Both the position numbers and the translations under genes were made by a program. Under the pieces are notes generated by a model. The model saw nothing but the letters and a program-made list of their open reading frames with translations, did not search any database and was not told where the DNA came from. Below are positions 1 through 9,155 of a DNA stretch of 64,000 nucleotides, piece by piece. This stretch comes from Acidobacteriota bacterium (GTDB lineage: Bacteria; Acidobacteriota; Blastocatellia; RBC074). The DNA is taken from NCBI GenBank assembly GCA_016196035.1, contig JACPYM010000090.1:1-64000 (forward strand), given 5' to 3'. How positions within the stretch are numbered: position 1 is the stretch's first letter; the number at the start of each line of letters is the position of its first letter.

Positions 1-2
1 AA

Positions 3-56
3 GGCATCCCAGGGCAGAAGCTCAGCGGAGCGATGGCCGAGCTGTTGAAGAAATAA
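3..56 (+). CDS. C-terminal end of a truncated gene, product unknown
   Basis: An open frame enters from the left edge and ends at TAA (54-56). It reads GIPGQKLSGAMAELLKK. The amphipathic, lysine-ended tail looks like a real C-terminus, but 17 residues are too few to name a family. Confidence 0.4.
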   Translation, partial: GIPGQKLSGAMAELLKK

Positions 57-89
57 TGTCGAGCAAACTTTCTATTTCAAGCAAATGAA

Positions 90-179
90 ACCACGAAGAA
101 ACGAAGCACACGAAGAGCCAGGGAGTCCAGATCGTCTGGGTTTTCTTCCTCGCTTCGTGCTCTTTGTGAGCTTCGTGGT
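90..179. repeat. Inverted repeat, CACGAAG family (copy 1)
   Basis: Arms at 90-115 and 153-179 are imperfect reverse complements built from ACCACGAAG and GCACGAAG. The same family recurs complete at 48286-48380 and as a single arm at 17037-17066. It fills most of the 325-bp gap before the propeller gene; nothing else is recognisable between 57 and 381. Confidence 0.75.
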
Positions 180-381
180 GAGCATCCTTTTTCTTGAAAT
201 CTATAGTAACAACTGCCACTAGCTTGGCCTCCCACTCCGGGTTATCTATGCAGGGACGCAAATATCGCCATGCCATCCTCTGTCCGCTGCTGTGGGTTGA
301 TTGAGTGTCCTGAGTTTAGCAAGTAAAGTTTCCGCAAAAAAAAAGTGCACCAACGACTCGTGAAAGAACGTATAGCGCGAT

Positions 382-2250
382 ATGACTATCAATCAGATTG
401 ACTTGCCGACTTCTCAGAAAACACTGCGGCTCTGGCCTGGCGTGGCCGCCGCAGTGCTGCTGTGTCTGGTGACCTTCGTCGTCCCCAGCGTCATGCCCGA
501 TGCTGGTGGCGCCGCGATCATGGGCGGGATCGCTTGCGGGGTGGCCGTCATTGTGTGGTGGCTGTTTTTCAGCCGGGCACCCTGGGTCGAGCGCGTGGGG
601 GCTATCGTGCTGATGGCCGTCGCGGTCCTCGTGACCAAGCTCTTCGTGCATCAGTCCATTTCGAACGGCATGATGGGGATGATGCTCCCCGTCTTTTCCA
701 TTCCTATCTTGAGCCTCGCGTTGGTCGCCGCTGTGGCCGCCGGACGTCGCCTCTCCAGCGCACCTCGACGTGCGTTGATGGTTGCCGCAATCCTGCTTGG
801 GTGCGGAGTGTTCACGCTCCTGCGGACGGGCGGCATGACCGGCGAGGCCAGTTCGGATTTGCACTGGCGCTGGACGCCGACTCCCGAAGAACGGCTCCTG
901 GCCCAAGCGAAGGATGCGCCAGTACCACTCGCGACGGTGTCTCCCACACCAGCGCCTGCCGCGCCAACGCCTTCCGCGACGGCCCCGGTTATCGCCGCGA
1001 CCCCCGAACCAGGGAAAGAAGTTCCAGCCAAAGTCGGCGATGTGCCCGCCGCCGCCACCGCCGTTCCGGCAGCCGCGAAATCGCACGCCGACTGGCCCAG
1101 CTTTCGCGGCCCGGCGCGTGATGGCGTCGTGCGCGCGGGGCGGATCGAGACCGACTGGGCGAAGTCGCCGCCGGTCGAGTTGTGGCGTCACCCCATCGGC
1201 CCCGGCTGGTCGTCGTTTGCCGTTCAAGGCGAACTTGTCTACACCCAGGAACAGCGCGGCGAGGATGAGATCGTCTCTTGCTACAATCTGACGACTGGCA
1301 AGCCGGTGTGGCGACACGCGGACAAGGCCCGGTTCTGGGAATCGAATGCCGGTGCGGGGCCGCGCGCGACACCGACGCTCAGCAATGGGCGCGTCTACAC
1401 CTTTGGGGCAACCGGAATTCTGAACGCGCTCGACGCGCGCACCGGCTCCGTCGTTTGGTCGCGCAACGCGGCCACTGACACTAACACGAAGGTGCCAGGC
1501 TGGGGCTTTGCGAGTTCGCCGCTGGTGAATGGCGACACCGTTGTCGTGGCCGCCGCCGGTGCGCTCGCGGCTTACGATGTGGCCAACGGCAAGCCACGCT
1601 GGTACGGCCCGGCTGGCGGATCGGGCTATAGTTCGCCGCATTTGTCGAAGATTGACGGCGTCGCCCAGATTCTGCTGCTGAACGGAGACGGCATCATCAG
1701 CGTCGCCCCTGCTGACGGCGCGCTGCTCTGGAAACACGAGTGGCCGGGCGACAGCATCGTGCAACCGGCGGTGATGGCGGGGGGCAACGTCCTGCTCGGC
1801 AGCGGCACCGGCATGGGGCGCGCCCAAAGCGGAGTGCGCCGCGTCGCCGTGACGCACGGAGCCGACGGCTGGACCGCCGAAGAGCGCTGGACGTCGCAGG
1901 GGCTGAAGCCCTACTTCAACGACTTTGTTGTTCACAAGGGCCATGCCTTCGGCTTTGACGGCAGCATCCTCGGATGCATCAACCTTGAAGACGGCAAGCG
2001 CAAGTGGAAGGGCGGACGCTACGGCCACGGGCAAATCATTCTGTTGCCCGACCAGGATTTGCTACTGGTGCTATCAGAAGAGGGGGATTTGGCGCTCGTC
2101 ACGGCAGCCGCAGACCAATTCACCGAACTCGCGCGGTTCCCCGCCATCAAAGGCAAGACCTGGAACCATCCGGTGCTGGTTGGCGACCGCCTGCTGGTGC
2201 GCAACGGCGAGGAGATAGCGGCGTTCCGGCTCTCCCTCGCGAGCCGCTAA
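382..2250 (+). CDS. Membrane-anchored PQQ-like beta-propeller protein
   Basis: The 622-residue protein has about five hydrophobic segments in residues 16-150, a Pro/Ala-rich linker to about residue 235, and then a PQQ-binding-like (BamB-type) beta-propeller beginning with DWPSFRGPARDG near residue 236. That opening motif and the repeated blocks of the kind GxVxALDAxTGxVVW are typical of the exported PQQ-repeat proteins common in Acidobacteriota and Planctomycetota. The likely topology is a membrane anchor with the propeller outside the cytoplasm. No catalytic residues are evident, so a quinoprotein dehydrogenase cannot be claimed; a scaffold or binding role is equally possible. The start ATG at 382 has only a weak ribosome site and follows the repeat-filled leader. 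The gene stands alone, with a repeat-bearing gap after it. Confidence 0.8.
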   Translation: MTINQIDLPTSQKTLRLWPGVAAAVLLCLVTFVVPSVMPDAGGAAIMGGIACGVAVIVWWLFFSRAPWVERVGAIVLMAVAVLVTKLFVHQSISNGMMGMMLPVFSIPILSLALVAAVAAGRRLSSAPRRALMVAAILLGCGVFTLLRTGGMTGEASSDLHWRWTPTPEERLLAQAKDAPVPLATVSPTPAPAAPTPSATAPVIAATPEPGKEVPAKVGDVPAAATAVPAAAKSHADWPSFRGPARDGVVRAGRIETDWAKSPPVELWRHPIGPGWSSFAVQGELVYTQEQRGEDEIVSCYNLTTGKPVWRHADKARFWESNAGAGPRATPTLSNGRVYTFGATGILNALDARTGSVVWSRNAATDTNTKVPGWGFASSPLVNGDTVVVAAAGALAAYDVANGKPRWYGPAGGSGYSSPHLSKIDGVAQILLLNGDGIISVAPADGALLWKHEWPGDSIVQPAVMAGGNVLLGSGTGMGRAQSGVRRVAVTHGADGWTAEERWTSQGLKPYFNDFVVHKGHAFGFDGSILGCINLEDGKRKWKGGRYGHGQIILLPDQDLLLVLSEEGDLALVTAAADQFTELARFPAIKGKTWNHPVLVGDRLLVRNGEEIAAFRLSLASR

Positions 2251-2321
2251 TGGGATTGAGTTTGGCTTGACATTGTCATTAGTTGAAGGAATGAACGAAG
2301 GTAGTGAATCAATGAGCAGGG

Positions 2322-2403
2322 GGCAGACCTGCGTGTCTGTCCCGGTCGGGTCAGGTGTCCCCGTGTCCGTCTACGATCATTGAGGCAGACACGCAGGTCT
2401 GCC
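2322..2403. repeat. REP-like hairpin doublet, GGGGCAGAC family (copy 1)
   Basis: Arms 2322-2339 and 2386-2403 are inverted copies of GGCAGACCTGCGTGTCTG. Each arm is itself a palindrome (GGCAGAC, 6-nt loop, GTCTGCC-like). Related doublets lie at 25748-25839 and 27519-27611; this copy is in flipped orientation, since the CCCGGTCGGG loop block is beside the left arm. Confidence 0.85.
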
Positions 2404-2404
2404 T

Positions 2405-2626
2405 CAATGTTGGGTTCATCTTTCTACCCCATTTCGACATGACCTGAGCGAACATCCGATCGCCTTGCGCGGCATCAAGCTGGCCAACGTTTTCATTAGT
2501 CGTGAGCAGGGGGGCTCGTTTAGCTTGATCTGCGGCGGCGGTTTGTTGGTGCTCAGGTTGACGACCACCCACCCACGCTTGCCTTCGGGGTTCAACCAAC
2601 TGACGGATAATGTGAAGATACTGTAA
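2405..2626 (+). pseudogene. Possible decayed coding fragment, unidentified
   Basis: In the 617-bp gap before korA, one frame stays open for 73 codons to TAA (2624-2626). It reads in part HDLSEHPIALRGIKLANVF, which has protein-like composition, but it has no start codon of its own and begins inside the repeat arm. I do not recognise a family. The rest of the gap (2627-2867) shows no gene and probably holds the korA promoter. Confidence 0.25.
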
Positions 2627-2867
2627 AAGGTGGCTATGAGATGACAGACGGGCAAGCCGCTGTTATGATTCCGGCGGTTCGCTAAATCATCGTGTAAATT
2701 TTATAGTCCAATAAACGCGCAGAGTGGCGCGAACAGTGCGATAATCACCGCTCATTTCGTAATCATCATCGCAAGCTAAGCGCAATTCGGCTTTTTGCTG
2801 AACCCGTGATTAAACAGGGAAGAGCAAACGGCAGTTTGTGCATCACCGGAATGGAGTAGGTTCGTAA

Positions 2868-4727
2868 ATGTCCACAACGACGATTGAAGAGAGTAAAAGC
2901 ACGATTCACCAGATTGAAGAGTTAGAGACCGTCACGATTCGTTTTTGCGGCGATTCGGGCGACGGCATGCAATTGACCGGGACGCAATTCACGGCGACGT
3001 CGGCGATCCTGGGCAACGATATTTCGACGCTGCCCGATTTCCCGGCAGAGATTCGCGCGCCACAGGGCAGCTTGCCGGGCGTGTCGGGCTTCCAGTTGAA
3101 TTTCAGCAGCCGCGACATCCGCACGCCGGGCGATGAACCGGATGTGCTGGTCGCCATGAATCCGGCGGCGCTCAAGACCAACCTGGCTGATCTGCTGCCG
3201 GGCGGCATCCTGCTGGTCAACACCGACGAATTCACCGACAGCAATTTCAAGAAGGCGAGCATCAAGTCGAATCCGCTCGAAGACGGCAGCTTGAGCGGCT
3301 ATCGCCTCTTCAAATTGCCGATCACGCAATTGACGCTCAAGTCGCTGGAAGAATCGAAGCTGCCCTTCAAACAGCGCGAACGTTGCAAGAACTTTTATGC
3401 GCTGGGCCTGATGTACTGGCTGTATGACCGCCCGCTCGACGCGACGGTCAAATGGATTGATGAGAAGTTTGGCAACAAGCCCGAAATCGCCGAAGCCAAT
3501 TTGATGGCCTTGAAGGCAGGCTTCAATTACGCCGACACGACCGAGATTTTCACCACGCATTACCGCGTCAGCAAAGCCGCGATCAAGCCGGGCAAATACC
3601 GCAACATCACCGGCAACGAAGCCACCGCCATCGGCTTCGTCACCGCCGCGCAATTGACCGGACGTCCGCTGTTTTACGGCAGCTACCCAATCACGCCGGC
3701 TTCGGACGTGTTGCACGAATTGTCGAAGCACAAAAATTTCGGCGTCAAAACCTTTCAGGCCGAAGACGAAATCGCAGCCATCGGGGCGGCCATCGGCGCG
3801 GCCTTCACCGGGCACATCGGCTTGACCGGCACCAGCGGCCCCGGTGTCTGCCTGAAATCCGAAGCGATTGGTTTGGCCGTGATGACTGAATTGCCGCTCG
3901 TCATCATTGACGTGCAACGCGGCGGCCCTTCGACTGGTTTGCCGACGAAGACCGAACAGGCCGACCTGTTGCAAGCGATGTTCGGACGCAACAGCGAATC
4001 GCCGGTTGCCATCGTCGCGCCGTCAACACCGGGCGAATGTTTCAGCATGGCGGTTGAGGCGGTGCGCCTGGCGACCAAGTACATGTCGCCGGTATTCTTC
4101 CTATCCGATGGTTATCTGGCGAATGGTTCGGAGCCGTGGCTGATTCCGAACATCGAAGATCTGCCCGAAATGAAGGTCACGTTCCGCACCGAGGTCGAAG
4201 GCTTCTTCCCGTATTCACGCGACGAAAAGACGTTGTCGCGTCCGTGGGCAGTGCCGGGCACGCCGGGCTTGGAACATCGCATCGGCGGCATCGAGAAACA
4301 GCACATCACCGGCAACGTGAATTACGAACCGGACAATCACGATTTCATGGTGCGCTTGCGCCAGGAAAAGATTGACCGTATGGCGCAGGACATTCCGGCG
4401 GTGGAAGTTTATGGCGACCCGCAAGGCAAAGTGTTGGTGCTCGGCTGGGGTTCGACCAACGGTGCAATCACCACGGCGGTCGAACAGATGCGCGAACAGG
4501 GCGCAAGCGTTTCGAGCGCGCACCTGCGCTACCTGAACCCGTTCCCGGCAAATCTGGGCGAAGTGCTGAAGAATTTCGAGACGGTCATTATTCCCGAAAT
4601 GAATCTGGGGCAATTGGCGCTGCTGGTGCGCGCTAAGTTCCTGGTGGATGCGGTCAGCTTCACGAAGGTGAAAGGCAAGCCATTCAAGGTTTCGGAACTG
4701 GTCAAGAAGATCAAAGAGCATCTGTGA
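2868..4727 (+). CDS. korA: 2-oxoacid:ferredoxin oxidoreductase, fused gamma/alpha subunit (KorA type)
   Basis: The 619-residue protein carries an N-terminal gamma domain (about residues 22-200, with [10 protein letters not shown] at 26-35) followed by the pyruvate:ferredoxin-oxidoreductase-like alpha/pyrimidine-binding domain from about residue 243 ([13 protein letters not shown], then ED.E and GTSGPG motifs). This gamma-alpha fusion is the two-subunit KorAB architecture that oxidises 2-oxoglutarate, or another 2-oxoacid, with CoA and reduces ferredoxin. The partner TPP subunit korB follows at 5340. A clear GGAGTAGG ribosome site (2853-2860) fixes the start at 2868. The substrate is inferred from family resemblance; pyruvate or branched-chain acids are not excluded. 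It acts in the cytoplasm. Confidence 0.9.
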   Translation: MSTTTIEESKSTIHQIEELETVTIRFCGDSGDGMQLTGTQFTATSAILGNDISTLPDFPAEIRAPQGSLPGVSGFQLNFSSRDIRTPGDEPDVLVAMNPAALKTNLADLLPGGILLVNTDEFTDSNFKKASIKSNPLEDGSLSGYRLFKLPITQLTLKSLEESKLPFKQRERCKNFYALGLMYWLYDRPLDATVKWIDEKFGNKPEIAEANLMALKAGFNYADTTEIFTTHYRVSKAAIKPGKYRNITGNEATAIGFVTAAQLTGRPLFYGSYPITPASDVLHELSKHKNFGVKTFQAEDEIAAIGAAIGAAFTGHIGLTGTSGPGVCLKSEAIGLAVMTELPLVIIDVQRGGPSTGLPTKTEQADLLQAMFGRNSESPVAIVAPSTPGECFSMAVEAVRLATKYMSPVFFLSDGYLANGSEPWLIPNIEDLPEMKVTFRTEVEGFFPYSRDEKTLSRPWAVPGTPGLEHRIGGIEKQHITGNVNYEPDNHDFMVRLRQEKIDRMAQDIPAVEVYGDPQGKVLVLGWGSTNGAITTAVEQMREQGASVSSAHLRYLNPFPANLGEVLKNFETVIIPEMNLGQLALLVRAKFLVDAVSFTKVKGKPFKVSELVKKIKEHL

Positions 4728-4737
4728 GGGAGGCAAT

Positions 4738-4974
4738 ATGCGGAACTCAGACTGGGACATTCGGCGGGAAGGACGCCAATGGACGCGCGAGGAGTGGGAA
4801 CGCCGCACTTATCAAGCGCCTGAGAAAATCGAATATGCTGGCGGCATCTTCAATAACGACCGGGAGCGGATGACGGTGCTGGCGATGCTCCTGGAAAATC
4901 TCGGCATTGATCGGGCTGTGCAATTGGGGCAGCCCGCCGATTGGAAAGCTGCGGTGGCCGAGTTGAAAGAGTAA
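4738..4974 (+). CDS. Small conserved hypothetical protein
   Basis: A 78-residue protein begins 10 bp after the korA stop with an excellent GGGAGG ribosome site (4728-4733). It is hydrophilic, contains WTREEWERRTYQAPEKIE and then a leucine-rich helix (MTVLAMLLENLGIDRAVQLG), and has no signal peptide. Small proteins of this kind occur in several phyla without assigned function. It lies between korA and korB on the same strand, so it is probably co-transcribed, but no link to 2-oxoacid oxidation can be shown from the sequence. Confidence 0.7.
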   Translation: MRNSDWDIRREGRQWTREEWERRTYQAPEKIEYAGGIFNNDRERMTVLAMLLENLGIDRAVQLGQPADWKAAVAELKE

Positions 4975-4995
4975 CCGAGTTTGGAGACAGCAATC

Positions 4996-5292
4996 GTGCA
5001 GAAGTCAGAGAGCTTGCTTGAGTTCATTCGTAGGCGCGCTGACGAAGATTACCAGGCAAACTTTCAGGTAAGTTAGCTTGAAGGTCGCCTTGAAGGTCGT
5101 CTTGAGGAAGCTCGCAAACTCATGCACATCATCGCAACCAGCAAATTCGGACAGCTTGATCGGGCAATGGAGGCTAAATTGAACAGGCTTTCGCTGACAC
5201 AAGCCAGAGAGTTGGTTTTAGTCATACAAAAACTCCAAAGCCCTGCGGAGTTCACGCGCTGGCTCAAAAAACACGCAACCAATGGCAGTTGA
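4996..5292 (+). pseudogene. Remnant of an Rpn/PD-(D/E)XK-type protein tail (DUF4351-like), in-frame stop
   Basis: From GTG 4996 the frame reads 26 codons, meets TAG at 5074-5076, and continues in the same frame to TGA at 5290-5292. After the stop come EGRLEGRLEEARK repeats and then KFGQLDRAMEAKLNRLSL, resembling the C-terminal DUF4351 region of Rpn-family recombination-promoting nucleases. The catalytic N-terminal domain is missing. It may be a decayed gene, or a 56-residue protein could start at ATG 5122. It is wedged between korA and korB. Confidence 0.5.
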
Positions 5293-5339
5293 TCTGCCCA
5301 CTTGATCGAAAAGAATTGGGAGAGTTAAGAACTACGCTT

Positions 5340-6389
5340 ATGAGCGAGAATGGAAAAACAAATGGCACGAATGGGCACGTCAAACTAACGCGCCAGGATT
5401 TTGTCACCAATCAGGAAGTCCGCTGGTGTCCGGGCTGCGGTGACTATTCGATTTTGGCCCAGGTGCAAAAGGTCATGCCGGAACTCGGCATTGACCGCGA
5501 GAAGATCGTCTTCATTTCGGGCATCGGCTGTTCGAGCCGCTTTCCGTATTACATGAACACCTACGGCTTCCACACGATTCACGGACGCGCGCCCGCCATT
5601 GCGACGGGCGTCAAGACAGCGAATCCCGACTTGCAGGTCTGGGTCATCACGGGCGATGGCGACGCGCTCTCGATTGGTGGCAACCACTTCATCCACGCGC
5701 TGCGCCGTAACGTGGATTTGAAGATCATCCTGTTTAACAACCGCATCTACGGGCTGACCAAAGGGCAATACTCGCCGACTTCGGAATTGGGCAAGATCAA
5801 CAAGTCCGCGCCGATGGGGACGATTGATTATCCGCTCAATCCGCTGAGCATCGGCTTGGCTGCCGAAGCGACTTTCATCGGGCGTTCGATGGACGTTGAC
5901 CCGAAGCACCTGGGGATGATGGTCGAGCGACTGGCGAAGCATAAAGGTTCGGGCTTCCTGGAGGTTTATCAGAACTGCAACATCTTCAATGATGGCACTT
6001 TCAAATCCTTCACCGACCGCGAAGTGCGCGACGACCGGCTGCTTTATCTCGAACACGGCAAACCGCTGCTCTTCGGCAAGAACAAGCAGCAAGGCATCCG
6101 GCTCAACACCCAAACGATGGGTGCCGAAGTCGTGACTGTCGGCGAAAACGGCGTGACCACCGACGACCTGCTCAGGCACGATGAAAACTCGGCGCGCAGT
6201 TATCTGGCTTATATCCTGGGACGCTTTCAGTATCCTGATTACCCCGTGCCGATGGGTGTCCTGCGCCAGGTCTTGCGACCGACTTACGAAGAGATGCTGG
6301 CCGGTCAGATCAAGACGGCCATTGAGAAAAAAGGCCCCGGCGATTTGCGCAAGCTGTTGCACAGCGGCGAAACCTGGACGATCAACTGA
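5340..6389 (+). CDS. korB: 2-oxoacid:ferredoxin oxidoreductase beta (TPP-binding) subunit (KorB type)
   Basis: The 349-residue protein is the thiamine-pyrophosphate subunit that pairs with korA. It has CPGCGDYS near residue 29, the TPP/Mg site GDGDALSIGGNH near 105, and NNRIYGLTKGQYSPTS near 133, the last being diagnostic for the 2-oxoglutarate/2-oxoacid:ferredoxin beta family. The start was taken at ATG 5340 because the protein then begins MSENGKTNG, followed directly by the conserved domain; upstream in-frame sequence is unconserved. A GGGAGAG-type site precedes it. The C-terminal part (about 250-349) matches the extra C-terminal domain of this family. A palindrome separates the stop from the downstream NuoI-like gene. 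Confidence 0.92.
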   Translation: MSENGKTNGTNGHVKLTRQDFVTNQEVRWCPGCGDYSILAQVQKVMPELGIDREKIVFISGIGCSSRFPYYMNTYGFHTIHGRAPAIATGVKTANPDLQVWVITGDGDALSIGGNHFIHALRRNVDLKIILFNNRIYGLTKGQYSPTSELGKINKSAPMGTIDYPLNPLSIGLAAEATFIGRSMDVDPKHLGMMVERLAKHKGSGFLEVYQNCNIFNDGTFKSFTDREVRDDRLLYLEHGKPLLFGKNKQQGIRLNTQTMGAEVVTVGENGVTTDDLLRHDENSARSYLAYILGRFQYPDYPVPMGVLRQVLRPTYEEMLAGQIKTAIEKKGPGDLRKLLHSGETWTIN

Positions 6390-6475
6390 AGTTCTGGGTT
6401 CTAAGTTCTGGGTTCGGAGCGCAACGGCTGCTTTCAACCTCTGAACCCAGAACTTAGAACCCAGAACCCAGAACT
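6390..6475. repeat. Inverted repeat between korB and the NuoI-like gene
   Basis: Left arm 6390-6415 and right arm 6443-6475 are inverted copies of a sequence built from GTTCTGGGTTCTAAG, with the right arm carrying one extra CCAGAA unit. It begins at the korB stop codon and ends 8 bp before the next ATG, so it would form a stable hairpin in a shared transcript. Confidence 0.85.
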
Positions 6476-6483
6476 AGGGATAT

Positions 6484-7056
6484 ATGTCTTTCCTTTCAGA
6501 AATCATCAACACCGTCAAAGAGATCGCCTACGTGGCGAAATCCACTGCACAGGGCATGAGCGTGACGCTCAGCCACATTCCCGGCAAGAAGGACACGATC
6601 AGTTATCCCGACGAGCCGGTGCAGATTTTCAAACGCTTCCGGGGCGAGCATTACCTGGGTGTGGATGAGAACGGCAAGGAACTGTGCGTGTCGTGTTTCC
6701 TGTGCGCGGCGGCTTGCCCGGCGGATGCCATCTACATCGAAGGCGCTGAAGACCCACGTCCATACGAACAGCGTGGCTCGCAGGATCACCGCTACGCCAA
6801 GATTTATCAGATTGATTACGGGCGCTGCATCCTCTGCGGCTTTTGCGTAGACGCCTGTCCGACCGACGCCATCAAGCACGGCCATAATTTTGAATGGGCT
6901 GTTTACACGCCCGGCGAAATGACCAAGGACAAAGAATATTTGCTGGCCAACCTCTGGCGCGAACCGGATGTAAAGCCGAATGAAAAGCAAAAAGCCCGCG
7001 CGGAAGAATTGCTGAAGAAGCATCCGCACGAGCCGTTCAATCTCGTCTTGCAGTAA
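6484..7056 (+). CDS. nuoI: NuoI-like 2x[4Fe-4S] ferredoxin-type protein
   Basis: The 190-residue protein matches the NADH-quinone oxidoreductase 23-kDa subunit family. It has an N-terminal amphipathic region, then two cysteine clusters, C68xxC71xxC74xxxC78P and C115xxC118xxC121xxxC125P, each able to bind [4Fe-4S]. NuoI normally carries electrons between the peripheral arm clusters of complex I. No other nuo genes are present here, while korAB lies immediately upstream on the same strand, so it may accept electrons from the 2-oxoacid oxidoreductase (inference). It ends at 7056, just before a strong terminator. Confidence 0.85.
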   Translation: MSFLSEIINTVKEIAYVAKSTAQGMSVTLSHIPGKKDTISYPDEPVQIFKRFRGEHYLGVDENGKELCVSCFLCAAACPADAIYIEGAEDPRPYEQRGSQDHRYAKIYQIDYGRCILCGFCVDACPTDAIKHGHNFEWAVYTPGEMTKDKEYLLANLWREPDVKPNEKQKARAEELLKKHPHEPFNLVLQ

Positions 7057-7080
7057 GCGGACTGGCAACACCGAAAGTGA

Positions 7081-7136
7081 AAAGGCTGTGGCGCGCGCCC
7101 AGTTTTGACAAAGCCGCGCGCCACAGCCTTTTATTT
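7081..7136. terminator. Bidirectional rho-independent terminator
   Basis: A 17-bp perfect stem (7081-7097 with 7115-7131, AAAGGCTGTGGCGCGCG) encloses a 17-nt loop and is followed on the plus strand by a T-rich tract. It separates the convergent NuoI-like gene and the small minus-strand gene, whose stop codon overlaps the stem edge. Confidence 0.85.
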
Positions 7137-7364
7137 TTCCGCCGCTTCTTCCCAACTCGAAAGCAGCAAGGTGTAACCGGTCAGCACGCCTTCGGCCACA
7201 ATCCGCTTGCCGACCAGCCGCTCCAAGGTTTCATCGTGAAAGGGGTTGCCACCTTGGCGGCGCAACACATATTCACCCTCAGCCGTGGCCAGCAGCACAG
7301 CGTTGCGTTCGCTTTTGGAACCCGCCGCGAAGGGTTTTTTGATGACGTTGCCGGTGCACTGCAT
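7131..7364 (-). CDS. Small hypothetical protein downstream of the C25-like peptidase
   Basis: This 77-residue protein (MQCTGNVIKKPFAAGSKSER...) is rich in beta-prone residues and has no signal peptide or cysteine cluster. The pattern GEYVLRRQGGNPF... LVGKRIVAEGVLTGYTLLL suggests a small beta-barrel or OB-like fold, which is only an impression. An AGGGTGAG ribosome site precedes the ATG (7364). It starts 26 bp after the peptidase stop on the same strand, so the two form a likely operon. The small size and tight linkage suggest a partner or inhibitor, unproven. Confidence 0.7.
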   Translation of the reverse strand: MQCTGNVIKKPFAAGSKSERNAVLLATAEGEYVLRRQGGNPFHDETLERLVGKRIVAEGVLTGYTLLLSSWEEAAEK

Positions 7365-7390
7365 AAGCTCACCCTATCACAACGCCACGG

Positions 7391-8959
7391 CTATTTGGCC
7401 AGCAGCTCTTGAAACGAAACCACTTTGCCATTGACCTCTTTGGCGACAATAGCCACCGTCGGTTTCAAGCCCTGGGTTGGTTGAATCGTTTTGCGCGCGC
7501 CCAATAAGACGTGTATCCGCATCTGGGCGCTCGAACTCTTGGCCAGCGCGCGTGTCTTCGGTTGCACTTTGGACGTGACTTCAAAACTCTGCGTGGTCAC
7601 GGATTCCATGTTCGCCGCCGCGATCAATTGTTTGAGTTGTGGGGAACCGCTGGCCGCCGGTGCTGCTTTAGCTTTCAGGCCGCGCGCGGTGGCTTTGGGC
7701 GCCGCAATGGGCTGCGCGACGGCTTGGTTTTGGATGAGCCAGGCGCCGCGTTGCGCCAGTTGTTGGCGGCGTTCGATGCGTTCGTGCGGCAGGTCATGCG
7801 CGCTGAGGGCTTTCGCCATTGCGCGTTTAGGCGATGGCGCTGTCACCGGTTGGATGGACGGATCACCCAGCAGATTGAATTGCCCCAGGGTTTTCAAATC
7901 TACCGGATCGAGCGCCGACGCGTGTGAGGCGAATTCCTGGCGCGCTTCCAACACCGCGCGTCCGAGCGAAGCGCCTTGCAGGACGTGCTTCAAAAAGAAT
8001 TGGCAGAGCAAATCCGCCGCGCTGTTGCCTTCCGCCGGGCCATAGGCAATTGTGGTGCTGCCGAGATAACCATAGGCCTTGTCCGCCAGATAGGTATTGC
8101 AAATCGGCATCTGCGGCGGCACGAGCAGCGTCGGATCAAACAACTCCGCGCCGTAACAGCATTCCATCGCCGCGACGGTGCCCTCACTCAATTTGCCGGC
8201 GATAAACGCGGCGCTGTGCGCCTGGGGAAACTTGTTGCCCGATTGACCATAAAAGAACGCATCCGCTGGCGCGCCGTGGCAGTTGATGAAATGCGCGCGT
8301 GCGTTGAGTTGCGCCGCCGTCCAATTCGGCCCTTGCGTTGGTGAAGTGCGCGACGTGGCAGCCGCGCCAAACAGATTGGTTAAGCTGAGCGTGGTGGACT
8401 TTTCCCAGACTTTTGCGCTGATGCCCAAAAAGGGTTGGTATTCACTCGCGGGCCGTTGTTGCGCCGTCGCCGCTGTGGTCAGCAAGCCCACGAGATACGC
8501 CGGGTCTTTGCCGCCCGTGAGATCGGGCAAGCGGCCCATGACGCGCGTCGGCCCAATGAAATCCTGCACCTTTTGGCTGTAGGGCGCATCGCAGGCGTAA
8601 GGCAAATCGCCATACGCGAATTTGTCAGGATCGTTGTCGCCATCAAACACAGGGTTGAGCAAATCCTGATGCGGCACGACATCCACCGCGCCCAGAATCA
8701 TCAGGTATTCCGGCAGCAAGGCGCGATAGACGGCGTCAATGGCCTGTTTATTCTGTTTGGTATCGGATGGATCAGTGACGGCGGCGACCTTGAACGGTTT
8801 CATGGCGGCGGCGCTGTCGAGCGCGATGACGCGGGTTTTGAGACCGCGCGCTTTATCTGCCGCGATCAGCTTTTTCCAGGCAGTCTGAATTTGGGTCAGA
8901 CCCTTGCCGTATTTTTTGCGCAAGGCGGCGACGTTCGTGACGATGATTTTGTCGTTCAT
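7391..8959 (-). CDS. C25 (gingipain-like) cysteine peptidase family protein
   Basis: The 522-residue protein has the caspase-like fold pattern of peptidase family C25. It contains a catalytic His in FINCHGAPAD (H228), a Cys in AAMECCYGAELFD (C267/C268), and the late motif FNLLGDPSIQ. The spacing of about 40 residues between His and Cys fits the family. No signal peptide is seen, so unlike gingipains it may act in the cytoplasm or be released otherwise. The start ATG at 8959 has an AAGGAG site nine bases upstream; the longer upstream frame is not protein-like. About 100 residues at the C-terminus are Ala/Lys/Gln-rich. The substrate is unknown. It is followed by a 77-residue gene on the same strand. 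Confidence 0.8.
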   Translation of the reverse strand: MNDKIIVTNVAALRKKYGKGLTQIQTAWKKLIAADKARGLKTRVIALDSAAAMKPFKVAAVTDPSDTKQNKQAIDAVYRALLPEYLMILGAVDVVPHQDLLNPVFDGDNDPDKFAYGDLPYACDAPYSQKVQDFIGPTRVMGRLPDLTGGKDPAYLVGLLTTAATAQQRPASEYQPFLGISAKVWEKSTTLSLTNLFGAAATSRTSPTQGPNWTAAQLNARAHFINCHGAPADAFFYGQSGNKFPQAHSAAFIAGKLSEGTVAAMECCYGAELFDPTLLVPPQMPICNTYLADKAYGYLGSTTIAYGPAEGNSAADLLCQFFLKHVLQGASLGRAVLEARQEFASHASALDPVDLKTLGQFNLLGDPSIQPVTAPSPKRAMAKALSAHDLPHERIERRQQLAQRGAWLIQNQAVAQPIAAPKATARGLKAKAAPAASGSPQLKQLIAAANMESVTTQSFEVTSKVQPKTRALAKSSSAQMRIHVLLGARKTIQPTQGLKPTVAIVAKEVNGKVVSFQELLAK

Positions 8960-9155
8960 AGTGGCTGCTCCTTGTTGAAGGTTTGTGTAAAACTTAGGTT
9001 TGATTTTTCGGCTTACGGCGTGAGCGCGCGTCACGCCAAGAAATTTGCACTGCAAGCGGGAGAGCAACGAACGCGCGCAGCTTCACGCCCAAGCCGGGCA
9101 AAGTCAAGCGCGACAATTCGTGCGAATGATCTGGGGCAACAGCAAATGATCTTGC

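Noticed and set aside
22-276. Minus-strand frame of 84 codons at the left end
   Set aside because: Its middle (HEAHKEHEARKK) is read out of the CACGAAG repeat, and no ribosome site or family is evident.
316-2034. Very long minus-strand open frame opposite the propeller gene
   Set aside because: It is Arg/Gly/His-rich with no domain. It is the expected antisense shadow of a GC-rich gene, as are the similar long frames opposite korA, korB, GH51, GH106, CE8 and GH28.
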